From Allobrachymonas sp. (GTDB lineage: Bacteria > Pseudomonadota > Gammaproteobacteria > Burkholderiales > Burkholderiaceae_C), in contig JAGOGU010000085.1 of assembly GCA_017996515.1 (NCBI GenBank), forward strand, positions 1 through 6,271: a stretch of DNA of 6,271 nt, written 5' to 3'. The notes beneath the pieces are model-generated. The model worked only from the letters and a program-made list of their open reading frames with translations, searched no databases and had not been told where the DNA came from. Positions 1-5,470 of this stretch are shown here, one piece after another. A program made the position numbers and the translations under genes. Within the stretch, counting starts at the first letter, position 1, and each line of letters starts with the position of its first letter.

Positions 1-1242
1 GGCTACAGCAGCGAACCCACCACCCGTGCAGCCGCTGTGCCCATTTACCAAACCACCTCTTACACCTTTGACAACACCCAGCATGGCGCCGACCTGTTCG
101 ACCTGAAAGTGGCAGGCAATATTTACACGCGCATCATGAACCCCACGCAAGACGTGCTGGAAAAACGCGTCGCCGCCATGGAAGGCGGCATTGCCGCTTT
201 GGCCGTAGCATCCGGTATGGCCGCCACCACCTATGCCATCCAAACCATTGCCGAAGCGGGCGACAACATCGTGACCTCGTCCACCCTGTACGGCGGCACG
301 TACAACCTGTTTGCCCACACCTTTCCGCAATACGGCATTGACGTGCGTTTTGCCGACTATCGCCAGCCCCAGCAATTTGCCGAGCTGATCGACGACAAAA
401 CCAAGGCCATTTATTGCGAATCCATCGGCAACCCGCTGGGCAATGTGACCGATTTTGAAAAACTGGCCGACATCGCCCATGCGCACGGCATTCCGCTGAT
501 TGTGGACAACACCGTGCCCAGCCCCTATCTGTGCCGCCCGTTTGAGCATGGCGCAGACATTGTGGTGCACGCGCTGACCAAATACATTGGCGGCCACGGC
601 ACCAGCCTGGGCGGTATCATTGTGGACAGTGGCAAATTCCCCTGGGCACAACACAAAGAGCGTTTCAAACGCCTGAACACCCCGGAAGTCAGCTACCACG
701 GCGTGGTCTATACCGAGGCGCTGGGCCCCGCCGCCTACATTGGCCGGGCGCGCACCGTGCCCTTGCGTAATATGGGGGCTGCCATCAGCCCCATGAATGC
801 TTTCCTGATTCTGCAAGGGCTGGAGACCCTGCCGCTGCGCATGGATCGCATTGGCGAAAACGCCCGCAAGGTTGCAGAGTTTTTGCAGCAGCACCCAAAA
901 GTTCATTGGGTCAATTACAGCGGCCTGCCCAGCCATGCCGACTACCCACTGGTGCAGAAATACATGCGCGGCAACGCCTCGGGCATTCTGAATTTTGGCG
1001 TCAAGGGCGGCCGCGCAGGCGGCGCGCGCTTCCAGGATGCGCTGCAGATGATTCTGCGTCTGGTCAATATCGGCGATACCAAAACACTGGCCACCCACCC
1101 CGCCAGCACCACGCATCGCCAGCTCTCGGCGCAAGAGCTGGAAAAAGCCGGCGTCAGCGAAGACATGATTCGCCTGTCCATTGGCATTGAGCATATCGAC
1201 GACATCATCGCCGATCTGGATCAGGCGCTGGCCGCGGCGTAA
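1..1242 (+). CDS. metY: O-acetylhomoserine aminocarboxypropyltransferase (sulfhydrylase), 5'-truncated by the window edge
   Basis: Pyridoxal-phosphate enzyme of the Cys/Met metabolism (trans-sulfuration) family. By family knowledge it makes homocysteine from O-acetylhomoserine and sulfide in the cytoplasm, the direct sulfhydrylation route to methionine. The frame is open from base 1, so the 413 visible residues lack only roughly the first 10-20 of a family usually near 425-430. Numbering from the window edge, I see SGMAA at 71-75, the YGGTY phosphate-binding region at 97-101, the ring-contacting Asp in VDNT at D169, and the Schiff-base Lys in LTKYIGGHGT at K194. The stretch after it (GTSLGGIIVDSGKFPW) and the long insert that follows are typical of MetY rather than of MetB, MetC or MetZ. 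The GTG at 37 is an internal Val codon, not the start, because homologous sequence continues upstream of it (GYSSEPTTRAAA). It ends TAA at 1240-1242 and converges on rnfH. The promoter and any methionine-responsive leader lie outside the window. Confidence 0.95.
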   Translation, partial: GYSSEPTTRAAAVPIYQTTSYTFDNTQHGADLFDLKVAGNIYTRIMNPTQDVLEKRVAAMEGGIAALAVASGMAATTYAIQTIAEAGDNIVTSSTLYGGTYNLFAHTFPQYGIDVRFADYRQPQQFAELIDDKTKAIYCESIGNPLGNVTDFEKLADIAHAHGIPLIVDNTVPSPYLCRPFEHGADIVVHALTKYIGGHGTSLGGIIVDSGKFPWAQHKERFKRLNTPEVSYHGVVYTEALGPAAYIGRARTVPLRNMGAAISPMNAFLILQGLETLPLRMDRIGENARKVAEFLQQHPKVHWVNYSGLPSHADYPLVQKYMRGNASGILNFGVKGGRAGGARFQDALQMILRLVNIGDTKTLATHPASTTHRQLSAQELEKAGVSEDMIRLSIGIEHIDDIIADLDQALAAA

Positions 1243-1251
1243 AGCCAAGCC

Positions 1252-1302
1252 CGGGCAAGCGCCCGCCGTGCTCAGGCGCTGCGATTGCAAACACTGCAAT
1301 TG
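1252..1302. terminator. overlapping hairpins between convergent metY and rnfH (weak terminator candidate)
   Basis: The spacer between the two convergent stops holds three short stems: CGGGC-AAGC-GCCCG at 1252-1265, AGCGCC paired with GGCGCT at 1258-1280, and an 8-pair stem at 1282-1302 (ATTGCA core, AACAC loop, one G-T pair). The first two are mutually exclusive. None is followed by a run of T on either strand, so this is not a canonical intrinsic terminator. The position between two 3' ends is the main argument; termination could equally depend on Rho. Confidence 0.3.
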
Positions 1303-1305
1303 GTG

Positions 1306-1716
1306 TTACGCGCCAGCCTTGCCCTCAGGCGTGGGGGCATCGCCCTGCCCGGATGTTGGCGACGTTGGCGTGCGCCTGCGGGCAAAAAGCCCTGCCGAGC
1401 GACTGCCTTGCCGGGCAAACCGCTCGCGCCGCGCCCGCTTGGGATCGACCAGCAAGGGGCGATACAGTTCCAACCGATCGCCGGTTTGCAGCACATGCTC
1501 CAGCCCGCACGGCTTGCCCCAGATGCCGCATTGCAACTGGGCGGCGTCGCCCCCTTTTTCGAGCAGCTCACGCACCTCGGGCCTGCTGTGCCAGCCGCTG
1601 ACCTGCAAGGCATCCCGCGCCGTGCTGCCAACGGCCACGTGCAGTTTTTTTTCGAGCACGGTGCGCGGCTGCGGCGCGTACACCAAGGTCACGCAAAGGG
1701 TTTCAGGGTTTGCCAT
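1306..1716 (-). CDS. rnfH: RnfH family ubiquitin-like protein (RatB/UPF0125)
   Basis: Small beta-grasp protein of the RnfH family, 136 residues from the chosen start. Family marks are the N-terminal strand VTLVYAPQ (9-16), the segment GIWGKPCGLEHVLQTGDRL (64-82), and the closing GDRLELYRPLLVDPKRARR (79-97), a near-signature of RnfH. The name comes from association with some rnf clusters, but its biochemical role is not settled and no rnf genes are visible here. The start at 1716 (MANPET) is chosen because the family profile begins there; the ATG at 1725 (three residues longer) is possible, and the open frame reaching to 1785 adds unconserved sequence inside ratA. The start overlaps the ratA stop by 14 bases, which implies translational coupling; I see no clear Shine-Dalgarno sequence. 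Residues after about 103 form a Pro/Thr/Gly/Arg-rich tail that makes the protein longer than the roughly 95-105 usual for the family. Confidence 0.9.
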   Translation of the reverse strand: MANPETLCVTLVYAPQPRTVLEKKLHVAVGSTARDALQVSGWHSRPEVRELLEKGGDAAQLQCGIWGKPCGLEHVLQTGDRLELYRPLLVDPKRARRERFARQGSRSAGLFARRRTPTSPTSGQGDAPTPEGKAGA

Positions 1717-2149
1717 AGATTGCATGCGCACGTTGCGTAAAAGCCTCCACCATGGTGGAGGCAATTTTGTCGAACACTGGCCCAATCAGGCGCGCCAGCA
1801 AAAAATTGGAAAAGCGATAGTTCAAATCCAGCTGCACGCGGCAAGCGCGTGCGCCATCGTCCCCCGCCGGCTCAAAACGCCACTGCCCGTGCAAATCGGA
1901 AAAAGGGCCACGCACCAGTCGGATGTTGATTTGCTGCCCGGGCAGCTCGGTATTGCGCGTGACAAAACTCTGCTGCACGCCGGCAAGACCAATGCCCACC
2001 TCTGCCACCTTGCCATCTGGCAAAACTTGCAGCACGCGGGCAAAGCTGCACCACGGCAAAAAGCGCGGATAGTCGGGCACGGCGCTGACCAGCTCGAACA
2101 TTTCTTGCGGGCTATAAGGCAGCAGAACGGATTTGCGAACAGATTTCAT
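1703..2149 (-). CDS. ratA: RatA / Coq10-like START-domain (SRPBCC) protein
   Basis: 148 residues, full length for the RatA/Coq10 family of START-like (polyketide cyclase/SRPBCC) proteins. Visible marks are the N-terminal strand and helix KSVLLPYSPQEMFELV (6-21), VPDYPRFLPWC (24-34), the core strand GPFSDLHGQWRF (81-92), and the long C-terminal helix FSNFLLARLIGPVFDKIASTMVEAFTQRA (113-141). Escherichia coli RatA is reported to bind the 50S subunit and hinder 70S assembly, while Coq10 homologues bind ubiquinone and support respiration. Which role applies here cannot be read from sequence, so the toxin label should be treated with caution. The gene is the first of an overlapping ratA-rnfH pair and is divergent from smpB across 48 bases. 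The start at 2149 matches the family N-terminus, though no strong ribosome-binding site precedes it. The segment coding for A130-A136 is a perfect 20-base palindrome (see the separate entry). Confidence 0.92.
   Translation of the reverse strand: MKSVRKSVLLPYSPQEMFELVSAVPDYPRFLPWCSFARVLQVLPDGKVAEVGIGLAGVQQSFVTRNTELPGQQINIRLVRGPFSDLHGQWRFEPAGDDGARACRVQLDLNYRFSNFLLARLIGPVFDKIASTMVEAFTQRAHAIYGKP
1739..1762 (-). terminator. intragenic terminator-like hairpin at the ratA 3' end, ahead of rnfH
   Basis: Bases 1743-1762 are a perfect 20-base palindrome centred on CCATGG. As RNA it forms an 8-pair GC-rich stem (GCCTCCAC with GTGGAGGC) closed by a CATG loop. Read on the ratA-rnfH strand it is followed at once by TTTT (1742-1739), as in a short intrinsic terminator. 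It lies inside ratA, 26 bases before the rnfH start, so it could attenuate rnfH. The T-run is short, and the codons specify a conserved helix segment (ASTMVEA), so protein constraint alone may explain it. Confidence 0.35.
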
Positions 2150-2184
2150 ACAATGTCAGGCTTTGTATTGTGCACAAAATGCAC
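2148..2184. promoter_or_regulatory. symmetric elements in the ratA/smpB divergent spacer (operator candidate)
   Basis: The spacer (2150-2197) must serve both divergent genes or sit between their promoters. It contains an inverted repeat ATACAA (2148-2153) and TTGTAT (2163-2168), a perfect 10-base palindrome TTGTGCACAA (2168-2177), and GTGCA (2170-2174) paired with TGCAC (2180-2184). These overlap one another. I could not place convincing -35/-10 pairs on either strand; TATTGT at 2166-2171 is the best -10-like match for smpB, with a poor -35. Binding by a regulator is inference only. Confidence 0.3.
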
Positions 2185-2197
2185 GGACTGATTTTTC

Positions 2198-2674
2198 ATG
2201 GCCACGAAAAAAAAACCGCTTCCCACTCGGATTGCCGAGAACAAGAAAGCCGCCTTCAACTACTTTTTTGAAGAAAAGTACGAGGCAGGCATGGTGCTGC
2301 ACGGCTGGGAGGTCAAGGCCGTGCGCGAAGGCAAGGTGCAACTGACCGATGGCTACGTGGTGATTCGCGATGGCGAGCTGTTTTTGATCGGCTGCCAGAT
2401 CAACCCACTGAAAACCGCCTCTACCCACGTCAGCCCTGATGCCGTACGCACCAAAAAGCTGCTGATGCACAAGGACGAAATCCGCCGCCTGATTGGCAAG
2501 GTCGAGCAAAAAGGCTATACGCTGGTGCCCCTCAACCTGCATTGGAAAAACGGCCGGGTGAAATGCGAAATTGCCTTGGCCAAAGGCAAAGCCGAGCACG
2601 ACAAGCGTCACACCATCAAAGAACGCGAAGGCAAGCGCGAGGTAGAACGCGCCATGAAGCAGCGCACGCGCTAA
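2198..2674 (+). CDS. smpB: SsrA-binding protein SmpB (tmRNA-binding, trans-translation)
   Basis: SmpB binds the tRNA-like domain of tmRNA and delivers it to stalled ribosomes, where tmRNA tags the incomplete protein for degradation. The 158 residues match the family length. Visible marks are the start of the OB-fold ([22 protein letters not shown], 19-40), the strand [20 protein letters not shown] (44-63), the [12 protein letters not shown] segment (84-95), and the GKAEHDKR motif (130-137). The basic C-terminal tail follows ([20 protein letters not shown], 139-158); in known SmpB it becomes helical in the empty mRNA channel. The N-terminus is Lys-rich and is encoded across a run of nine A (2207-2215). 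The start at 2198 fits the family; no strong Shine-Dalgarno sequence is visible upstream. The gene is divergent from ratA and convergent with the YqaA-like gene. The tmRNA gene itself is not in the window. Confidence 0.97.
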   Translation: MATKKKPLPTRIAENKKAAFNYFFEEKYEAGMVLHGWEVKAVREGKVQLTDGYVVIRDGELFLIGCQINPLKTASTHVSPDAVRTKKLLMHKDEIRRLIGKVEQKGYTLVPLNLHWKNGRVKCEIALAKGKAEHDKRHTIKEREGKREVERAMKQRTR

Positions 2675-2688
2675 CGTGTCCATGAATC

Positions 2689-2716
2689 GCTGCCAGCACG
2701 GCAAGCGTCTGCTTTT
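2689..2716 (+). terminator. weak terminator candidate downstream of smpB
   Basis: Fifteen bases after the smpB stop, TGCC (2691-2694) pairs with GGCA (2700-2703) around an AGCAC loop, with two further outer pairs possible across a bulge. A TTTT run follows at 2713-2716, but six to nine bases separate it from the stem. The stem is short and imperfect, so this is only a modest candidate. The rest of the convergent spacer up to 2773 shows nothing firmer for either gene. Confidence 0.25.
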
Positions 2717-2773
2717 ATCCTTGCGCTTATTCTTGTCCTTGCCCGTTTAACCCCTACAGTCTGAGCGCCAGCA

Positions 2774-3274
2774 TCAACCGGCCTGCACCAATCTGGTGAC
2801 CCATTCCGGCGGCAGCACCCACAGCAGCAAGGCCGTCAGCACCACATAGCGCAAGAATTTACCTATAGCCATCCAGCCTACGCAGGGCCAGAAGGGCATT
2901 TTGAGCCAACCCGCCACGGCACATAAAGGGTCGCCCACCGCGGGCAGAAAAGACAGAAAGCATGCCCGCGGGCCAAAACGCTGCAACCAGGCCAATGCGG
3001 TCGATTCGGCTTTGTCTTTACGCACTTTTTCCACCGCCTTGTGCGCGCCCAACCCCATCCACCAGCTGAATGCCCCCCCCAAGGTGTTGCCGATAGTCGC
3101 CACCGCCATGGTGGGCCAAAATAGCTGCGGATTGAGTACCAGCAGGCCGTAAACGGCTGCTTCGGATCCCAGCGGCAGCAACGTGGCCGACAAAAAAGCC
3201 ACGACAAATACCGTGCTCAAGCCGTACTGCGGCAAGGCCAGCATCTGCATCAAATTCTGGAAAAAATCAGCCAT
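2774..3274 (-). CDS. YqaA family small inner-membrane protein (DedA/SNARE-associated-like)
   Basis: 166-residue hydrophobic protein of the YqaA branch of the DedA/VTT (SNARE-associated) superfamily. The family pattern is clear: LPLGSEAAVYGLL (33-45), a glycine-rich helix GNTLGGAFSWWMGLGAHK (62-79), then QRFGPRACFLSFLPAVGDPLCAVAGWLKMPFW (98-129) and GKFLRYVVL (138-146). I see about four hydrophobic segments, near 20-46, 52-76, 103-123 and 131-154. Larger DedA proteins move undecaprenyl phosphate or phospholipids across the membrane; the function of the short YqaA type is not established. I chose the ATG at 3274 because the family begins there and GAAGAA lies just upstream. The ATG at 3307 would add 11 unconserved residues and sits only two bases past the candidate -10 box. 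It lies 236 bases downstream of cls on the same strand, so a membrane-lipid link is possible but unproven. Confidence 0.85.
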   Translation of the reverse strand: MADFFQNLMQMLALPQYGLSTVFVVAFLSATLLPLGSEAAVYGLLVLNPQLFWPTMAVATIGNTLGGAFSWWMGLGAHKAVEKVRKDKAESTALAWLQRFGPRACFLSFLPAVGDPLCAVAGWLKMPFWPCVGWMAIGKFLRYVVLTALLLWVLPPEWVTRLVQAG

Positions 3275-3309
3275 GTTCTTCGGGCATGAAGCATCAAAAA
3301 AGCACAATC

Positions 3310-3336
3310 ACTATAGGCAACAAAAAATCCCATCAA
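3310..3336 (-). promoter_or_regulatory. possible sigma-70-type promoter for the YqaA-like gene
   Basis: On the minus strand TTGATG (3336-3331) and TATAGT (3315-3310) resemble -35 and -10 boxes, but the spacing is 15 bases, shorter than the preferred 17. Transcription would begin near 3303, giving a leader of about 30 bases before the ATG at 3274. Called by eye only. Confidence 0.3.
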
Positions 3337-3356
3337 CGCCAGCGTACATCTGGCAT
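3322..3356 (-). terminator. possible terminator of the cls transcript
   Basis: Read on the minus strand, ATGCCAG (3356-3350) pairs with CTGGCGT (3342-3336), including one G-U pair, around a 7-base loop. After an 8-base gap comes a run of six T (3327-3322). The gap is longer than in standard intrinsic terminators, so confidence is low. It overlaps the possible promoter of the YqaA-like gene. Confidence 0.25.
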
Positions 3357-3451
3357 CTGGCTCGAACACCATTATCGCCACGGCACTTACTGCGCCCCTC
3401 ATGCCCACGCAAATACACAGGGTTCATGGACGTTTTTTCATGCGCGTGCGA

Positions 3452-3480
3452 CCCGAACGACACTTTCACGATCACTCGGG
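3452..3480 (-). other. strand-specific RNA hairpin candidate in the cls 3' region
   Basis: As minus-strand RNA this 29-base segment folds with nine outer pairs (CCCGAGTGA with TCGTTCGGG, two of them G-U), one bulged U, three inner pairs and a GAAA loop. On the plus strand the G-U positions become A-C mismatches, so only the minus-strand transcript folds well. It begins 31 bases beyond the cls stop. No T-run follows, so it is not a standard terminator; a 3'-end stabiliser or structured leader element are alternatives. The rest of the 3275-3510 spacer holds no convincing gene. Confidence 0.35.
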
Positions 3481-3510
3481 CTTGGCTACCTCTGAATCAT
3501 GTTCATATAC

Positions 3511-4992
3511 TTACAATAGAGGCGAAAACAGGCGCGCAACCGCTTCCAGCAAGGTTCTGTGCCACGGCTGCTTGCCAGGATCACCCGTCACTCTGTGGGC
3601 ATGTTGCAAGTCTTCGGCAAACATCTGTGCGGCTTTGTGCGTCAATTCCTCACTGTAGAGCGCCACGCACACTTCAAAATTGAGCAGAAAACTGCGGTTA
3701 TCGAAGTTGGCCGTGCCCACCATGCTGTAGTTGTCATCTACCACCAGCGTTTTGGCATGCAGCAAGGGACCCACGTATTCGTACACCTGCGCGCCTGCAT
3801 CGCACAGTTCTTTGAAGTACGAACGCGCCGCCATCGTGACCCAGAACGAATCGCTGCGCTGTGGCACAAGGATTTTGACTTCCACCCCCCGCAAGGCCGC
3901 ATTGAGCAGTGCATACCAAGCCGGCTCGGTGGGTACAAAATAAGGTGTCGTCAGCCACACGCGATGCTGCGCCATGCCAATGGCGTGCAACATGGCGTGG
4001 TGAATAGCCTGCCCGCTGCTATCCGGCCCGGATGCCACCAGTTGCACCACATGTTTACCCGACTGTCCTGTTTCAAAAACCGTAGGTTCAAATTTGTGCT
4101 CGCCACTGGCATAGGCCCAATTTTCTAGAAACAGGTACTGCAACCAACGCACGGCTGCACCTTCCATGCGCAAATGCGTATCCCGATAGGCTGTGTGCGG
4201 AAACAGGCATTCGTTTTCGTCATCGGTGATATTGACGCCGCCCGTAAAGCCTACCCAACCGTCACACACCACGATCTTGCGGTGTGTGCGCAGATTGAGC
4301 ATGGGACGCAAAAACAGATTGAACGGATTGATGTGCGTGGGATGAAAAAACGCCAGCTGTCCACCTGCCGCGACAAATCGCTGCCGCATGGCCTTGCCGG
4401 CACGCCCCGCAAAACGCGTTGAACCGACATCATCGACCAGCAAGCGCACCTTGACGCCCCGTTGCAGCGCAGCCAGCAAGGCATCCATCAACTGCTGGCC
4501 GGTTTGGTCAGGCTCGAAAATATAGTATTCCAGATGCACGTGGAATCGCGCCGCCTCAATCTGTTGCAAGATAGCCTGCAACGTGGCGCCTCCGCCGTTG
4601 ATGATATCCACAGCACTGCAATTGGATGGCGGAATGCCGCAGCTGGATTCCACCAACTGGCTGTGTCTGAGCGCCCAGAGGGGTGGCCGCGGCCTTTCGT
4701 ATTGATTCCAGCGCATATCGTAATGCGCGCGCAGCCTTCCTTGGCTGCGCAAGCGCCGCAACGATTGCCGCTTGACCTTTTGCGGCCCGAAAAACCGGTA
4801 GACGATCAACCCAACGGGCGAGATCAGAAACAATCCCAATATCCACGCCAAGGTTGCCGCAGGTGAGCGCCGCTGCAAGGTGATATGGATGGCCAGATAT
4901 ATGCCTGTCGACAACCAGACCCAGCCTAATATACCCCACCAATGCATGGCGATGTATTGCCATACTTCGTGCATGAGGGGGGTGTCAGTCAT
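3511..4992 (-). CDS. cls: cardiolipin synthase (two HKD motifs, phospholipase D superfamily)
   Basis: Membrane enzyme of the phospholipase D superfamily; bacterial members condense two phosphatidylglycerols, or use a related phosphatidyl donor, to make cardiolipin. The protein has 493 residues, close to the 480-490 usual for ClsA-type enzymes. Two N-terminal membrane segments lie near 14-37 and 46-67, followed by RFFGPQKVKR as in the family. The first HKD motif is H237-R-K239 with D244, followed by GFTGGVNITDD. The second is H412-A-K414 with D419, followed by MVGTANFDNRS. Both active-site halves are intact. PLTLVDD-like strands (RLLVDDVGSTR, 183-193) and TTPYFVPTE (348-356) also fit. The ATG at 4992 is chosen because the 46 codons upstream are unconserved and overlap the preceding gene; the ribosome-binding site is weak. 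It starts 34 bases after the ArsC-like gene and probably shares its transcript. ClsA versus ClsB/ClsC assignment rests on the two membrane segments. Confidence 0.93.
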   Translation of the reverse strand: MTDTPLMHEVWQYIAMHWWGILGWVWLSTGIYLAIHITLQRRSPAATLAWILGLFLISPVGLIVYRFFGPQKVKRQSLRRLRSQGRLRAHYDMRWNQYERPRPPLWALRHSQLVESSCGIPPSNCSAVDIINGGGATLQAILQQIEAARFHVHLEYYIFEPDQTGQQLMDALLAALQRGVKVRLLVDDVGSTRFAGRAGKAMRQRFVAAGGQLAFFHPTHINPFNLFLRPMLNLRTHRKIVVCDGWVGFTGGVNITDDENECLFPHTAYRDTHLRMEGAAVRWLQYLFLENWAYASGEHKFEPTVFETGQSGKHVVQLVASGPDSSGQAIHHAMLHAIGMAQHRVWLTTPYFVPTEPAWYALLNAALRGVEVKILVPQRSDSFWVTMAARSYFKELCDAGAQVYEYVGPLLHAKTLVVDDNYSMVGTANFDNRSFLLNFEVCVALYSEELTHKAAQMFAEDLQHAHRVTGDPGKQPWHRTLLEAVARLFSPLL

Positions 4993-5026
4993 GGTCAAAG
5001 CGTGCCCGTCAAACGCCTGTGACGGC

Positions 5027-5410
5027 TCAGTCTGGCGTGCCTGCCAGCAGTTGCTGCCACTGCTGCGGATCAAATCCCAGCGTGAGCTTGCCCTGCCCCC
5101 AGTCCACCAGCGGGCGTTTGATGACACCATGCTGCGCCAGCATCAGGGCTTTGGCGCTGGCATCGTCTTTTATGCTGGCCTGCACCGCCGCATCCAGCCG
5201 CCGCCAGGTGGTGCCCCGGCGATTGATCAACGCATCGCGCCCCAACTGCTGCAACCAGACATCCAACCGGTCAGCTGGCACGCCTTGCTTTTTGAAGTCG
5301 TGCCATTCGTAAGCCACCTGGTGTTCTTGCAGCCAGGCGCGCGCTTTTTTCACCGTATCGCAATGGGCAATACCGTAAACCGTAATAGGTGCAGTCAATG
5401 AAGAAGCCAT
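5027..5410 (-). CDS. ArsC/Spx family protein, YffB type
   Basis: 127-residue thioredoxin-fold protein of the ArsC/Spx family. The N-terminus reads TVYGIAHCDTVKKARAWL (10-27), with a single Cys at position 17 in the place of the ArsC catalytic Cys. Then come HDFKKQGVP (37-45), INRRGTTWRRL (62-72) and GVIKRPLVDWG (95-105), whose Arg-Pro matches the conserved ArsC site. The NCDTVKKA-like and NRRGTTWR patterns are those of the YffB/YfgD-type group, often labelled arsenate reductase. No arsR, arsB or acr3 gene is nearby and I see no proof of arsenate activity; a glutathione-linked thiol role is an alternative. The ATG at 5410 is chosen from the family N-terminus. The frame stays open upstream to 5860, but that part is antisense to folC. 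It is divergent from folC (60-base spacer) and lies upstream of cls, probably in one operon. Confidence 0.88.
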   Translation of the reverse strand: MASSLTAPITVYGIAHCDTVKKARAWLQEHQVAYEWHDFKKQGVPADRLDVWLQQLGRDALINRRGTTWRRLDAAVQASIKDDASAKALMLAQHGVIKRPLVDWGQGKLTLGFDPQQWQQLLAGTPD

Positions 5411-5470
5411 GGCCGCATTATGGCCGGGTTTGCCGCGCTTCTCACGAAGCAAAACATAGAGATTACAGAG

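Noticed and set aside
1933..1946. 14-base palindrome GCTGCCCGGGCAGC in ratA
   Set aside because: A palindrome of this size is expected by chance about once in a GC-rich window of this length, and it lies mid-gene with no T-run.
1703..2149. Reading ratA and rnfH as a toxin-antitoxin pair
   Set aside because: RatA has the Coq10-like START fold and RnfH is not an established antitoxin; the sequence gives no evidence for toxin-antitoxin behaviour beyond the historic name.
1181..2191. A 336-codon open frame on the plus strand antisense to rnfH and ratA
   Set aside because: Its translation is Arg/Pro/Ala/Cys-rich with no family resemblance, it overlaps the 3' end of metY, and both opposite-strand genes are clear family members. 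Long antisense frames are common in GC-rich coding DNA.
3347..3360. Two tandem copies of CATCTGG
   Set aside because: Only two units of seven bases; too short to call a repeat element.
3183..3683. A 166-codon plus-strand frame spanning the yqaA-cls spacer
   Set aside because: Both ends are antisense to well-supported genes, the composition is not protein-like, and no ribosome-binding site or family match is visible.
4993..5130. In-frame upstream extension of cls by 46 codons
   Set aside because: It overlaps the 3' end of the ArsC-like gene and is not like cardiolipin synthase N-termini; the membrane segments follow the ATG at 4992 at normal spacing.
5411..5470. A promoter for folC (TTGCCG at 5430, CATAGA at 5455)
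   Set aside because: The boxes match poorly and are 19 bases apart; no better pair was found, so no promoter is called.
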